A stretch of 42,893 nt of DNA. Origin: Bacteroidales bacterium. GTDB lineage: Bacteria; Bacteroidota; Bacteroidia; Bacteroidales; ML635J-15. The translations under genes were made by a program, and so were the position numbers. Shown here in pieces: positions 42,889 to 42,893 of the stretch. How positions within the stretch are numbered: the stretch's first letter is position 1; each line of letters starts with the position of its first letter. Under the pieces are notes generated by a model that was given only the letters and a program-made list of their open reading frames with translations, ran no database searches and was not told where the DNA came from. The stretch is taken from assembly GCA_027858835.1 (NCBI GenBank), contig JAQIBY010000037.1:1-42893 (forward strand), read 5' to 3'.

Positions 42889-42893
42889 AATCG

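Overview
The window looks like chromosomal DNA of an AT-rich member of the Bacteroidota. The evidence is type IX secretion (T9SS) C-terminal sorting domains with the YPNP motif (first gene and the amidase), a T9SS plug-like protein (12254-13519), a PEGA plus Fibrobacter-paralogous-domain protein, a -33 TTTG / -7 TAnnTTTG promoter in front of the tRNA, few Shine-Dalgarno sites, and large secreted RHS/YD-repeat proteins of the kind common in this phylum. No plasmid origin, CRISPR array, prophage or intact IS was seen.

Layout. 1-4400: the 3' end of a secreted glycoside-hydrolase-like T9SS cargo, then two stand-alone genes, a DUF2971 protein and an N6-adenine-methylase-like protein with a C-terminal HEPN-like motif. 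They are separated by palindromic elements, one resembling a folded integron attC end. 4892-14972: an ordinary core-like stretch with a T9SS-exported peptidoglycan amidase, a PEGA/FISUMP protein, a REP-like repeat cluster, a secreted protein of unknown function divergent from the T9SS plug protein, an MscS channel and tRNA-Arg(CCT). 15195-39469: a polymorphic-toxin (RHS) island. A 1457-aa RHS-N-terminal-type secreted protein is divergent from a 139-aa secreted protein and a giant 4223-aa RHS protein. The giant protein carries DNRLRE domains, six tandem ~220-aa modules, a YD/RHS core and a Hint domain. Downstream lies an array of displaced RHS 'tips' (33635, 35142, 37672). Each is followed by small membrane proteins or lipoproteins that are good candidates for cognate immunity genes. 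The array ends in decayed RHS and transposase fragments.

39494-42523 (minus strand): a compact three-gene operon with a protein of unknown family, a two-TM coiled-coil membrane protein (SLATT-like), and a Cap12-type TIR protein whose C-terminal half reads as an inward-rectifier K+ channel (Kir/IRK) cytoplasmic domain. I found no channel pore in this operon. I consider this the best candidate for an undescribed (anti-phage or inter-bacterial conflict) system here.

How the parts fit: RHS tips with 181/183 identical 5' ends provide a homologous-recombination reservoir for swapping the toxin end of the giant RHS gene, while the linked immunity genes keep the cell protected. The nearby TIR operon and the methylase-HEPN gene make this an accessory 'conflict' region inserted among housekeeping and envelope genes. 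Functional assignments come from reading motifs by eye; no database search was run.
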